Positions 24,620-36,560 of a stretch of 64,000 nt of DNA are shown in pieces. The position numbers and the translations under genes are program-made. This DNA comes from Hybos culiciformis (taxonomy: Eukaryota; Arthropoda; Insecta; Diptera; Hybotidae): the NCBI GenBank assembly GCA_964007475.1, contig OZ023274.1, forward strand, positions 83,967,936 through 84,031,935, read 5' to 3'. The first letter of the stretch is position 1; every line of letters starts with the position of its first letter. Below the pieces are notes generated by a model that ran no database searches, was not told the origin of the DNA, and saw only the letters and a list, made by a program, of their open reading frames with translations.

Positions 24620-25546
24620 GCCATCATTAAAGGGAAAATTGGATTAACTATTTATATATACTTATATATATAATTCATATAAATGTTATATGCTTTTAGT
24701 GCACAAAGAGAGATAAAAACATGTTAGATTAGTTTTAACAGCCAGACTTTTTATTTTTACAAAAGTAACAAGATACTTATGTGTTTTTATATTCAATAAG
24801 ATGTTAAAGGTTAAATTTTATGCTTTTATGTGAAAAAAATAAATAGTTTATCCTAGTTACATACATAACTTTTTAGTTTAAAGTTTTATTAAAATAATAA
24901 TAACAAAAATGTATTTTGTCCATTTTTGCTCGATTTTAGCAGACAACCTCATGGTCTATAAATTAGATATTTCTAAATTCGTTATTCGAATATACAGGAA
25001 AATTCTTTGAGGAAAATTCAATGGTATTTACCAGATGGAAATAATTGTTAACCGAATGGCATTTGTAAAACGTTGAGCCAGCATAGTTATTTAATGTTTA
25101 TATATTTTTTATATATACAAAATCTAAACATATGTATTTACAAAATAAATAACTTTGACATTTTTCTTTCATAATAACAAAACAAAAAAAAATTAAAAGC
25201 AAAAGTTATTTTTTCTCAAAACAATAATAATATAAATAATAAAAAAAACATAAAATGAAATCAAATTCTTTTATATTGTTGTTATTTATTCTTAATATTG
25301 TGCCCCAGAAAAATTAAAAAAAAAAAAAAACTAAACTATCTTATAGATACAAAAATTTAATTTTTAATAAATTTCCTGTTTCTTTTATTCAATTTTACTC
25401 TGTTAGATTGTTTTCTTTAATTTTTTTTTTCTGTAACAAAGAAAGAATTAAAATTACTATTACGGTAAACACCCACCACCTACAAGATGTAAAAAAAAAA
25501 AAGTTAAACTCAAAAACAAAATATAATATTATTTAAATCATCCACC

Positions 25547-25723
25547 TCATTTAATCACTGAAAAAAAAACAAAAATATTTTCAATACACAAATATTGAAA
25601 AAAATTCATATTACTTTCTTTTATAGTTAAGTTAAGCCGAAAAATTTTAATTCTATAATTAATATCCTGTTTGTCAACTCTAACAAGATAGTATAGCAAA
25701 GTGTGAAATGTTATACGAGATGA
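25547..25723 (-). CDS. Candidate terminal exon (unrecognised)
   Basis: The minus-strand frame is open from an AG at 25725-25724 to a TGA at the low-coordinate end, 58 codons starting in phase 0 with SSRITFHTLLYYLVRVDKQD. Residues in the first two thirds are varied, while the end is hydrophobic (ENIFVFFSVIK). The pyrimidine tract before the AG is only moderate. Its phase-0 start fits the phase-0 end of the candidate exon at 33161-33346 on the same strand. No homologue is recognised. Confidence 0.22.
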   Translation of the reverse strand, partial: SSRITFHTLLYYLVRVDKQDINYRIKIFRLNLTIKESNMNFFQYLCIENIFVFFSVIK

Positions 25724-25765
25724 CTTTATGACATATATAAGCAATAATTACGACCTTTGGCGTTC

Positions 25766-25795
25766 GTTATAGTTGATGTGGTTATAGATGATGTG
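25766..25795. repeat. 15-bp tandem repeat, 2 copies
   Basis: GTTATAGTTGATGTG is followed by GTTATAGATGATGTG, differing at one position. Confidence 0.9.
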
Positions 25796-26496
25796 GTTTG
25801 ACTAATTCTTAAATTTTAATATGTGTTCTATACAAATTAAGTTCAAACCAGTTATTTTTTTTTTCGACAGAAAATATAAAAATATTTCCTATTAAAATTT
25901 TCTACCTGAAAATATGTACAAAAGTACATATTACACCCTTCCTTTTTTCAAATCTTAACTACTTCTGAAAAGATTTTATTTATAATTTTCAAACAGTTTT
26001 CTAAAGTTAAATATTTTCTGTGCAAACAGTAATGTGCAAAAGAAAAAAAAAAGTTTTTTATTCTTTCAGATTATTTAAAAATTATAATAAATGTCAATTT
26101 ATGCCGATGACGCATAACTATTGTGCAAAATTTACGAAATGAAATATAAATCCAATACGCGGCTGCTGCATTATATTCATATACTACTGACATACACTAT
26201 ATTATACTATAATCTTTGTGCAAAAATTTTAACTTTCAAAACAAAGCTATATAAAAATTAAGATATATAAAATTATTGAAATAGAGATTTTATGAAATGT
26301 CTCTGAGTCATCTCGTCATTAGTATAAAATTTTAATTCACAGGAAGTTTATTGAACTAAAATAAATATGTGTATATATGCTGGAGGTAAATTATTTGAAG
26401 CATTTGGGACCAAAAATAAATTTATATATATATTTTTTTTTTGTTTTCCTAAAATCAATCAAAAATTAATTGATAAAAATTTTATTTTCGTTTCAG

Positions 26497-26540
26497 GTAA
26501 AAACCATGAATGATATTTTGGCTGATAGCTATCTAATTGG
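26497..26540 (+). CDS. Candidate 44-bp exon
   Basis: A strong acceptor (TTTTATTTTCGTTTCAG) and a donor-like GTAAAT flank 44 bases. Only one frame is open. It reads VKTMNDILADSYLIG with an ATG in good context (AAACCATGAA), so this may be an initiating exon ending in phase 2. It does not join the 26841 candidate in frame through the best acceptor, which would give a stop after a few codons. It would join through the weaker AG at 26853-26854. The call rests on splice signals and mixed residues only. Confidence 0.2.
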
Positions 26541-26840
26541 GTAAATAAATTTTAGATTTTATATTTATTTTACATTTTGAAAAAATACGAAATTTAAATA
26601 TCAAAACCAAATTAATTTAAATTACCAAATTGAATTATAACAAAGTCCTTTGATAATAATTTCTACAACAAGCGCAATACTGATTGGAATTTCTATTCTG
26701 TGATGAAGAAAATATTTTAGTTTTAGTTAAACATTTTTATGGTAAATGAATTAGTTTTCTTTTCAACATTTAAAAATGTGAAAGGTCTTGTTACGTTTAG
26801 ATCCAAAGTTGAATTTTTTTTAACACTTAAATTTATTCAG

Positions 26841-26875
26841 CTTGGAGACCATATAATCTATTGTTATCTTTTAAG
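26841..26875 (+). CDS. Candidate 35-bp micro-exon
   Basis: It lies between an acceptor (TTAAATTTATTCAG) and a donor-like TTAAG/GTAAATTTAAG. Two frames are open. The one using two bases to finish a codon reads WRPYNLLLSFK and ends in phase 0, matching the phase-0 start of the candidate at 38627-38669. Evidence is splice signals and phase only. Confidence 0.15.
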
Positions 26876-27537
26876 GTAAATTTAAGAAGAATTTTAAAAC
26901 TTAAAATCATAGTTGGGTTTTGTAGACATTATGCGCAATAGGGTTAAGAATTTAACCATTAATATTTTCCCTAAATTTTCTAAATATCGAAAAACAATTT
27001 CAAATCTTAGAAATTTTTTTAATACCCATATCTTATTTGATTTTTTTCTCATATTCTAATTATAATAATATCTAAATAAAACTTTGATAACAACAATTGG
27101 ATTAATTTTATATTCAAAAATTAATTAAGTACAAACATTGTTTTATCTTACAAATTTCTTTTCTAAAATTTATTAATTCTTTATTATGTATACCTATGAA
27201 GTAATTTATAATTCTCCAAAAACTTTTCTTTTCATTTTATATAATACAACTAATAGTTGAATCAGTAATTTATTTTTGACCATATTTTACGTGAACATTT
27301 ATTTTATCTCTTTAACATGGTTTATGAAAAACATTATTATACATTATACCCAAATACATTAATGTTAAAAAATATATATGCTATATATTTATATATTTTG
27401 AAACAAAAAACAAATAATGAAAAAAGCTTTGTTTGCTAGAACCATGTATGTAATTTGCCATCTGGACAAAAATTCAAAGTCATTTTTTTCATTGAAAGAG
27501 GTTAATTTGATTATCTTTGGAACAAACACTATAACCA

Positions 27538-27567
27538 TTGCTGCTGTTGCTGCTGCTGTTGTTGCTG
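27538..27567 (-). repeat. Interrupted CAG/CAA repeat (ten glutamine codons on the minus strand)
   Basis: The plus strand reads TTG CTG CTG TTG CTG CTG CTG TTG TTG CTG. On the minus strand this is ten CAG or CAA codons. The frame is open for about 23 codons upstream, back to a TAA, and closes with TGG TTA TAG directly after the run. It is the only GC-bearing triplet repeat in the window. A CAG/CAA mixture is the usual signature of polyglutamine coding DNA, yet no ATG or good donor supports an exon. A T-rich acceptor-like site (TTCTTCTCTGTACAG) precedes it. Confidence 0.85.
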
Positions 27568-29469
27568 ACGTTTATTAATAAAAATTCGATTGCATTTATT
27601 TTTTGTTAAACTGTACAGAGAAGAAGTATTCTTATATTAAATTATTGAACTGAATATGTTATTTTAATCAAATCAAATGTTATTATTATGTGAATTCAGT
27701 AAGTAACTACATATAAGTAAAAACTCTATATTCATGTTACTTTATAACTATGTAAAATTAAATTTTTTGTTTCTTTGCACTACTTTAAGGATATATCTTC
27801 TATCTGTCATTTAATAAACATCACTTATTAAATTTGGAGTCGATAAAAAAATTAATAAATAGAAACATTCGTGACTTATAAACTATTTATCACCATATTT
27901 CGAGACGTGTCGTTTTAATCGTTAATAATTAACGAAATTTTATTGAAAAAAAAATTACCAAAAACGGCAAAGAAACGAATTAAAAATGAGTACTTCAAAT
28001 TTTACCACCAACTTCAATATGGAATATTTTTTTTTAGATGAAACGATCCTTAGTTTATTTGAATCAAATAGATAAACCAATAATTGACATAAATAATGGT
28101 CAAATGATCAAATAATTGGAATTCACTCTATTAATTTAAAAACAAAACTAAAAAACTGAATAAAAATGTGTTCTTGTTAAAAACAATTGCCATTTTTCGA
28201 ATTAAATATACTTAGTATTATAATGTTTAAATTTAACTATTATACATTGAAACCTACAATGATGATGAAACTTTAATATTCGGTTCACTTGTATAATACA
28301 GAGATTTGTAAATGGTATACTAATTTTGAAATCTTGCTGTATTATTTAAGAGAATAAATATAACATTATTTGAATTGAATTTCTTACATCATAAAACCGC
28401 CAATAAATAGCCGATTACTCGCTTTTCAATTATTGTATACATAAAACGTATATAAATAAATTGTTGAATGAACATTAAACTATCTAAATTTAGTTTTTAA
28501 TGCACTACAACTTTTATGTTACATTTTTGTTATGAACCTTCACCACCTTCATGATAAGATAGTGAATATATTGGTTTTTTTTAATTTTTTCTCTATATAT
28601 TTTATAATAAACCAAAATTTTCATCATAAAATCCAAATGAGAACACAACAACTAAAACAAAACTTTAGGATATAAAATGTATCATTCGTTATGATAATTT
28701 TGTAATTTAAAAAATACAATAAAAGGTGTGTTTAAATGAAATATAGACAAAACACTGAGAGAAAATTTGGTTTTTGAAAAACATTAATATAATTCAGACT
28801 ATCTGGTTCATTGTTTCCACGTCTTATACTTTCAGATTTGGCGCATTTATTCTTCCAACTTAATTAAGAGTAGATAATTAACGTAAATTTCAATTGTACT
28901 ACTTGAATCTTAAATATAATATATATGACATTTTATTAATTAAATGTGTGCCTTATAATGTTAAATTTTTGAATTTTCAAAAATAATGCATTTAATTGTT
29001 TGATATTACAAGTTATCTTAAATTCAAATATTCATTTTTCTAGGTGTATGCATTTTAATATTAAAATTTTATTTTATATAAAAATATAACGTATAATAAG
29101 TATATAGTACATTATATTTATTACTAACTTTTTTCTGTAATAAAAAGTTATGTATATGACTGCAAGTTGGTAACATGAAACACGTGTCTCAAAGACATAA
29201 GCTTTTTGAATTCAAAACATATTAACTACTCATATTTTTTTTTTTTTTTTTTAATAGAACACTATATAAAATGTTGTTACAATATAAATATTTTTAACAC
29301 ATAATTCACCTACAATGTTTGTTATTACCGAAATTAATATCAATCAATATTAATAGCGAAAACAATTTATTTGAATTTAAATTAGGCAAAACTAATAGAA
29401 ATATTTATTAATTTAAGAATTATGGAGCCGAAAAATAATATTTAAAATATTGTATGTAATAAATGTACC

Positions 29470-29536
29470 AATCCAAATTTTTTATAATTGAATAATAATA
29501 TATTATTCATTAAAATCTTCTATAATTTTGGATTTT
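29470..29536. repeat. Imperfect hairpin of about 67 bp
   Basis: AATCCAAATTTTTTATA near the left and TATAATTTTGGATT at the right are imperfect complements, with an inner palindrome GAATAATA ATA TATTATTC. AT-only stems are expected by chance, but the outer GG/CC-containing arms make this one slightly better. Confidence 0.4.
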
Positions 29537-31128
29537 TTTAAACATTTATATGGGAACATCCACAAAACAAACTTTGTATGATGTTAATTAAAAAAATCAA
29601 TCATTATTTGTAGTTTTTTTGAAAAATCCAAAAGAAAAGCCACTAAGTTCAATTAAATATTAAAATTTTAGTTTTTTTTTCAATAAAGCTTAAGACTTAT
29701 CCGACTACAATCAGTTACACACAAATAGCGACAATTTCCACTCATATCGAGTACGAGGAAAATACTTTATAATGAATCTAAATAACAAGAACTGCACAAA
29801 CATCAAACTAAAATTAAAAAATATTGTGTTCAATTCCTACCTCAAAGCTTAATGATTTTATTTGTTATTGATTTCATTTTAATATGAAAATTATATGTTT
29901 ACCTTACCTCGTATATTCTTTGTTATATATATGTTATTTTACCATACTTGGTTGTGTTGACTTAATTAAGTATTTAAATTTATTTTCATAACAAATTACT
30001 CTAATATAAAATTATAACGAAAAATTCCACACCCCCATATAAAGACGAGAATATTCTATAAATCGTAAATAAATTATCTGATTTTACAATATTTTAACTA
30101 AAGTTAATTTTTAGTTATATCAAGTTTAATGTCAAATTGTTAGTAGTTTATTTTGAGTTAAAATATTTTTGCAATGACAATATTAAACTTAACATTATTA
30201 TATAAAGGATAAAATGAGGGAATTTTAAGATTTGTATAGAAGTCCCTTCAATATATTTAAGTACCCGTGTGATAGGGGCACCTTAAACGCAACATAATGT
30301 TTCAACTACTGATAATTATTACAACGAACAAATATATAATACTTTTTGATTGATACGTAAATTATTTTTAATTGAAATCTAAATATATTAAAACTAAAAG
30401 TAAAATATAAAGTCAAAATTAAACAAAAAAAAAAAATAAATAAATCAAAAATTCTTTAATATTATTTCATAATAAAAAATAATCAGGTTTAATATTAGGA
30501 ATTTTTATTCAATCTATGTTACAATGTACGACAGGTAATAAAATTTTCTTAAGCACAGCATTATACATAAATGCAAAATGCAATTAACATTTCAGTTTCA
30601 TTTTCTTTATGTCATGTCATTATTATAAAAGCAAAAAGAAATTAACATTAACTCCAACGTTACCAACCAACCTATTCAAAAAAAAAAGAAACAGATAATC
30701 AACTCAATATTTTTTCATCAGTTTTTGACTGCATGCACATATTTTTTTCTTTTTTTTTTTTTTTTAATTAAAAATTCATCAATTGATCTATTCAGATGCC
30801 AGACAAAAATTATTTTGCAATTTCATTGCATCATAAAATTTGAGACAGTATAGATAGTATATATAGAAAGAGAATTTTCAATTAAATATTATTGAATTTT
30901 AAATATGAATAAGAATAAAAATAGTTTTGTGAATATTGCAAACAACTTAAAAAGAAATAATATTAATTTTTTATTTATTCGTTTTTTTTTTGTAAGTCAT
31001 ATTAGACTTATAGAGAGTGAAAGTTTATTTTGTGATGACAAAAAATTGATAAGAAAATAGATTTCCGCATATACAAAAGAAAATGGAACAAATTGAAAAA
31101 TTATAAGTTTTTATTTTTGTTATTTTAG

Positions 31129-31271
31129 CTTTTTAGGTTGACAGAAGTACTGCTTCGTGAAAAACCTTCAATATTTCAGAGGGTGAATTGTAGAATTTAA
31201 TTTATTGATGCTTGCTTGTAAGATATGAGGCTGAAGTTCGTATTCAAAGGTCGATGGATTTTGTTGTTCTT
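31129..31271. other. Complexity island with open frames on both strands
   Basis: About 140 bases stand out from the surrounding AT tracts. On the plus strand a strong acceptor (TTTTTATTTTTGTTATTTTAG) leads into LFRLTEVLLREKPSIFQR and a TAA at 31198-31200. On the minus strand a 34-codon frame reads NPSTFEYELQPHILQASINK and then LNSTIHPLKY before a TGA. Both are more protein-like than random frames here, and I cannot choose between them. A terminal exon on either strand or a repeat relic are possible. Confidence 0.25.
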
Positions 31272-31299
31272 ATTTTTTAGTTATACATATTGGGTTAAA

Positions 31300-33160
31300 A
31301 TTTAAGAAGATGATTAAAAATACTAAATTTTGGACTTAAAAATAGAATTTTCAAAATAAATGTAAAAATAGTTAATAAAATATAAAGTTATGGAACAAAC
31401 TAAAATATGTGTATATTATTATCTGTCTATATTTGCATCAAATTTTATTAATGTATTTTATATTTATGACTAAAACTAATTTCGTTTGTAGTTTTTAGAT
31501 GTAATAATTGAAAAGTTTACCCAAAAAAGGAAATGCTATTAAATATATATATATATATATATATATAAAAAAATGTTCAAAACAACTGATTGACATTGAT
31601 CTTCCGACAAAAAGCCAATAAAGGTAGCTAAACTATATTATGGATGGATTTTAAGTTAAAAACTTGTTAATTTTCTGTCCATTCCATTAACCAAAAATAA
31701 TAATGAATACATTTTTCACAAACATAAACAAAACATGCATATATTGAAATATAAAAATATCTATACTACATTTTTTGATAATTCGAAATGAAAAATAATA
31801 AGAAATAAAATAAAAAAAAAAATAAAAAAAAAAAACAATAGCCGCTAACGATACCAAAAAATTAAAGCATGAAATTCAAAATTTTATGTACTTGACCGTT
31901 TCACAATAATTAGAAAATTAGGTGAATTTGAACAAAAAAAAAATAAAAATATTCCAATCATCTTTGCGGTCAAAACGATAGAAATTCCTTCATCTCATAA
32001 ATACATTTAATATCATTTATTATTATTGTTATTTTGTTTACTTTATGAATTGTAGGCGTAAAAGTACTTCAAATTCAATTTCATTCAAATTTTTGTACAA
32101 ATATTTACTTTCAAAAATGATGAAATAAATGTTAATTAGATATTTCATTAAAAAATATATATATGTAATATATATATATATATATTTTGTTTTGCTTACT
32201 TTATAGCCATTAATCTTATTTCATTTATGGCAATATAACTTTCTCTAAACACCTCCAATAAAATTTTATATTTTTAAAGAATGCAATTAAAATATATATT
32301 AAGAATTAATTTTTAAATAGTTAATTAGAAATATACTGGTATTGAAATTTCTCAAATTGATATTAATTATAATTGGCACAAAATGCCCCCCACATTTTGT
32401 TTTAACTATTATATAGAAATTTTATAAAACTTAAGTTAAGTTAGGTAGACCACCAAATACGATTTTTTTATTTATTGGAAGCATTTCCTTTCTATTTTCC
32501 GCTGAATAAGTACTTAACGCTTTCCATTGAAAGTCCATGACTTAATGTTTTCAAAGGTGTACTAATTACTGCAAATTAATGGGACGTCGGAAAATTATTA
32601 TAGACAAATGAAAATATAATTTACAAAAATTCTTTGATCTTACATGTTTTTCAGCAGATTAAAAAAAATATTTTATTAATAAGGATTCTATATTAATCGT
32701 ATCCTAATTCATTCTAGAAAGGCATATTAAACAAAAAATATTTCATAAAGTCATGAAAACGTCTTGCTCCAAAAATCTACTTAAAAAATTATAATTTTTG
32801 AGTTATTTTACTGTTTAAGGATTAATTCGTCGCGTTATAGATAACATCTGATAGATCTCTGAAAACATACATACACACATACATACATTTGTATCTGCAT
32901 AATGTGCACACCTCCCTACTTGTATATTTAGCTTATTATTATTGCCTAATTTAAAATGAAAGAAAAATAACCCATTTACCTTTATTTTATTTTTTTTATT
33001 TTCTATTCGTTTGTTTTATAAAATTGTTTTTGACATGCATCAAATTTTCATTAAAAAAAGATTTTTTTTTCTTTTTTACAATTATATGATTTGACAGGCT
33101 TAACAAATCTGATGATTTATATTTAAAAACAGAATAAAATATTTTTAATCTCTCATTTAC
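31300..33160. other. AT-rich noncoding stretch
   Basis: Holds an AT microsatellite (31543-31566), another AT run near 32156-32186 and an ACAT-rich tract near 32865-32887. No coding region is supported. Confidence 0.5.
31543..31566. repeat. (AT)12 microsatellite
   Basis: Twelve uninterrupted AT units. Confidence 0.95.
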
Positions 33161-33346
33161 GTTGGCTACTTCTTCATCCTCCGCACAATATGTTGTATTA
33201 ACTATAAAATTTGTAATCAAGTGTATCGTTATATAGTCAGCATTTTGGTCGAAGGTTATGCAGTTACATAATTGAAGACCTGAGTGGATAAAGTTGTTTT
33301 CAGAAACATCAATAACACACCTTATTTTGATCTGAATCAATGTAGT
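33161..33346 (-). CDS. Candidate 186-bp exon, phase 0/0 (unrecognised)
   Basis: This is the core of the longest plausible open frame in the window, which is open on the minus strand from about 33418 to 32996 (about 140 codons, no ATG at its start). The segment between an acceptor-like T-rich tract ending ACAAG and a donor-like AAC/GTAAATG is exactly 62 codons. Its residues are varied: IKIRCVIDVSENNFIHSG, LQLCNCITFDQNADYITIHL, then IVNTTYCAEDEEVAN, with four cysteines and acidic residues. Beyond the donor the frame turns lysine-rich (VKKKKKSFF), as expected for intron. It could follow the ATG exon at 36213-36422 in phase 0. The family is not recognised, and a secreted or extracellular domain is only a guess from the cysteines. 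Confidence 0.35.
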
Positions 33347-33418
33347 CTTGTCTTTAAAAAAATAAAATTGTTTAGATGAATTTTTATTAATTTTCTTTTC
33401 GAAATCGAATTTCTTTTT

Positions 33419-36190
33419 TTATTCATAATTTATCATCTAGTGCTAGTCACTGATCATTTTAATTTTTTTTTAAAAGAGCATGCAAACTAAAAGATATATA
33501 TTACAATATCGATATGTATACTTAGGTCCCGTCTTAAAAACTAACAACATAAACTATAAGTAATTAATATAAATTAAAGTAAAAAATATGAAATTAACAA
33601 ATAATTTGTATTTTTTAAACTGTAGTGTCATGAGCTTATAAATTTCTGTTAAAAGGTTTTCTATTTTATTTAAATTAAAATCTGTGGTCGAACTAATTTA
33701 TCTAACTTTACATTTAATATAATTTTTAATTTCAAGTAATATCCATTTACTTTTTTCCGAATTTTGTTAAATTTCACTACACAATATTCATATTACTTTT
33801 TGGTTTATTTTTAAATAAAAGTCTCCCTCCTTTAATATCTTCTATAATTATTGTAAAATAAAATGATATCATATTCCTATGTTTTTCCTAAAAATTTTCA
33901 TAATTTTATTATAAATGTTTTCATTAAGTTATTAATTTAATAATAACTCAATTATTATTTACAATAAATATAAATAATATTTTTAAAACTAAGTAAGTGC
34001 AAGCTAATACACACAGCTGTACAAAACTAAACAGCATATACATAATGTTGTATTGTACATACTACATACTATATAGTTAATAATTTTATTCACAAACTGG
34101 TTTATATTTTTAATCAAAACAAAAACTGATGATAAAAGTAATGTGAATGAACTTAAATGTTGAAAAAATTAATAAAATGAAAATATTAGTATAATTATTT
34201 TAGAGTAAAATACTTATAAAACTTATAAAAATATTAATCGAATATCATAATAATGTTATATTGGTTATAAGTTATAACTACATACATATAAGAATATATA
34301 TCCACAAATAACTTAATTATTTCATAAAACGTAAAATTGGAAAAAAAAAAATTATTTATATTAATATTGCCAAAATAAACTATATAATTTAAATATACAT
34401 AGTTGAAAGTAAATTGTATAGTATAAATATAAATATTTTATTAAAACATAACATCCGTTATTCACTCTCTTATTATTATTATTATTATAAAATACTTATA
34501 ATGGTCATTAACTTTTTATTTTTTTTTTTACATTCAAGTAAGATATATTAGTTACGTTTTGATGTTAACACCAAAAAAAAACATATTTTTTGTATCTACT
34601 TTTTTGAATACAATATTTATTTCTATTTTATTAACCATAATGTAGTATGTATGTAGATAAATTTCATATCTTTGACTCAAAATATAAAGTGGCGCACAGA
34701 ACAAGTAAACAATAAATCAATCTTCATCTTAAAAATTGAAAAAAAAAAAAAAAAACCATTTTATTAAAAATTATTTGAAGAATATTTTATTTTATTTTAA
34801 AACCAATAGATATAAGTAAAAATTATGATTTATATAATTTAAATTCAATTTTATATTTTCACAATACATATATAAGAATTCTTTCACGGTGAAGTCCTAC
34901 TATTAGATCATTCAAAATTTCATAATTTTACAATTAATTTTAAATTCAATTTTAAATGCACTTTTTATTATTCTTGGTTTTCAGTTTAGTTGATAATTGA
35001 TTAAATTATTGCATGTTACATTAGATAAATGTTTACATAACATATAGATATTAGAACCAGATGATTATGTACTATATAAATAGATAGTATATTCTTTGAT
35101 TTGAATAACTTTAATATTTATTGCATACATTTAAAACAGAATTATTAATTAGCAAAAATCTTAAAGAAAATTAAAAATAGCGAAGCTCTATTACACTGTA
35201 TACTTAATTAACTTAAATGTTATTCAATTCATCATTGAAAATTAAACATCAACCGAAAAAAAATTGTTTTTTTTTTGTACCAAACCACTTTAAAATACTT
35301 AAAAAAAAAAATAATGTAAAACAAAAAAATCTTAAATAAATGTAGAACACATATAAAACCATTATTTTTTTTTTTCTTTTTTGTTTAATTTTGTTAAATA
35401 AACAAAAGAGAATTGATTGATTACATCTTAATTTGGATATAAAAGATTAAGAAAATAGATAATAGAAAAAAAACCCAAAAAAAAAAAAAAAAAACTTTCC
35501 AATATATGTATTATATGTATGTAGGAAACAAGCGCAATGTTCACAAAGTACAAGAGCTAATTGTTACAAATTAGTGAAACTATTTTATCTTTTTCCCTAA
35601 ACCTTTAAGAGAGATGTGAAAAATTTCTCTTTTTTATCGCAATCATTTTATGTTTTTTTCTTATGAAATTTATATAGGTACATTATGTTATTACTATTAT
35701 TCTTTATATGAATTATAAGATAATGTTGAAATTTGATCAAAATTGTTAATAATATAATTAATATTTGGTAATTTTTTTTTTTTTTAACATAGAAAAAAAA
35801 ACCTAAATCTGAACCATTATTGTAAATAAAATTTGTTTAGATGAAAGAAATATTATTTTGTATTGTTATGGAAATTACAAAAAGTAGGTATATATATGAA
35901 GCACTCAAATAAAAAGAAAAACAATCATTCAAAAATTATGAATTTTATGTATTGTTTTTGTAGTCATCAATTTAGACTATTTCAATTTTTATATATATAC
36001 TACACTATATTTATAGATATTTTAAATTTATAAATTATTTTCAGTATTGAGACCATATGGGAACATTTTGACCATTACATTAAGTCAACTAACTTCGAAT
36101 GATCATTGCGTTTAAAATTCCGTAAGTTTCCTGTCCTGGTTGGATATAATTATATGTTCTCAGAGTTCATAACTATACCTACTAATACCA
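33419..36190. other. AT-rich stretch, possible intron
   Basis: No gene, repeat or structure beyond poly-A/T runs and a short TTA repeat near 34474-34488. If the minus-strand exon model is right, this is intron 1. Confidence 0.45.
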
Positions 36191-36212
36191 ATTAAAAACA
36201 TTGAAGACTTAC

Positions 36213-36422
36213 ATTACAAACTTTTCTTGACGCAGGAAAGTAATTTATTATGTATAATGTACTATTATACTCATTGAAATACATTTTCAATAAAATCACA
36301 ACAAGAGCCTCATTCCTAATCCTTGAAAGCAATGGAATTCCTTTTAGAGATTCCTTCAACCGACGACATACTTGTGAATATGTATATATACTAATTTTTA
36401 TCGAAATCCTTCTGCAACCCAT
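36213..36422 (-). CDS. Candidate first coding exon, 70 codons to a GTAAGT donor (unrecognised)
   Basis: On the minus strand an ATG in good context (TTAAAATGG), with an in-frame TGA just upstream, opens a frame of exactly 70 codons. It runs to a consensus donor, T/GTAAGT at 36212-36207, and ends in phase 0. The peptide starts MGCRRISIKISIYTYSQ. A basic stretch follows (VCRRLKESLKGIPLLSRIR), then a hydrophobic segment (NEALVVILLKMYF), and it ends YFPASRKVCN. Without splicing the frame would continue a further six codons to TAA. A TATA-like box lies 55 bases upstream. Base composition across 36040-36560 is visibly less AT-rich than its surroundings. The plus strand is also open here (64 codons from an ATG at 36250), so strand choice rests on the promoter and donor. 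A decayed mobile element is the main alternative. Confidence 0.35.
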
Positions 36423-36476
36423 TTTAACTCAATCGCCAACTTAACATTTTGTTTTAGTGTCAACAATCGAAGTACA

Positions 36477-36484
36477 CTTATATA
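36477..36484 (-). promoter_or_regulatory. TATA-like box upstream of the 36422 ATG
   Basis: The minus strand reads GAATATATAAGTGTACTTCG, containing TATATAAG about 55 bases before the ATG at 36422. A start site 25-30 bases downstream would give a short leader, with an upstream ATG (ATGTTAAGTTGGCGATTGAG) opening a seven-codon uORF. TATA-like words are common in AT-rich DNA, so this counts only because of its position in a more complex island. Confidence 0.3.
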
Positions 36485-36560
36485 TTCATCGAAATAAATA
36501 TTAAAGCTAACGAAAATAATTTTATCTCCTTGCCGATTCCGGGCATCAAAGAATTTCCTA

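Larger units (their letters stand above)
20946..25546. other. AT-rich stretch with short repeats and weak ORFs
   Basis: No firm gene. A more complex patch at 22490-22660 has short readable frames on both strands (minus VNRLFGPNNAFFRDSPIILL, plus MHYWVQKDDSRKKKLILII), neither of which I recognise. A minus-strand frame at 22670-22870 and a plus-strand frame at 23493-23699 (ending SSNSPWQIIFRDEKVFHK, non-ATG start) are possible but unsupported. A 20-T run lies at 24600-24619. Confidence 0.4.
26876..31128. other. AT-rich stretch, probable intron or intergenic DNA
   Basis: Holds the interrupted CAG repeat at 27538-27567 and a hairpin at 29470-29536. A slightly more complex patch at 28745-28860 begins ACACTGAGAGAAAATTTGG, which resembles an element terminus, but no second end was found. 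No coding region is supported. Confidence 0.45.

Noticed and set aside
28745..28860. ACACTGAGAGAAAATTTGG as the end of another MITE
   Set aside because: No matching opposite terminus or target duplication was found nearby.
29885..29960. Minus-strand GAG/GTAAGGTAAAC donor near 29905
   Set aside because: Good donor, but stops close every frame within a few codons upstream, and no acceptor is convincing.
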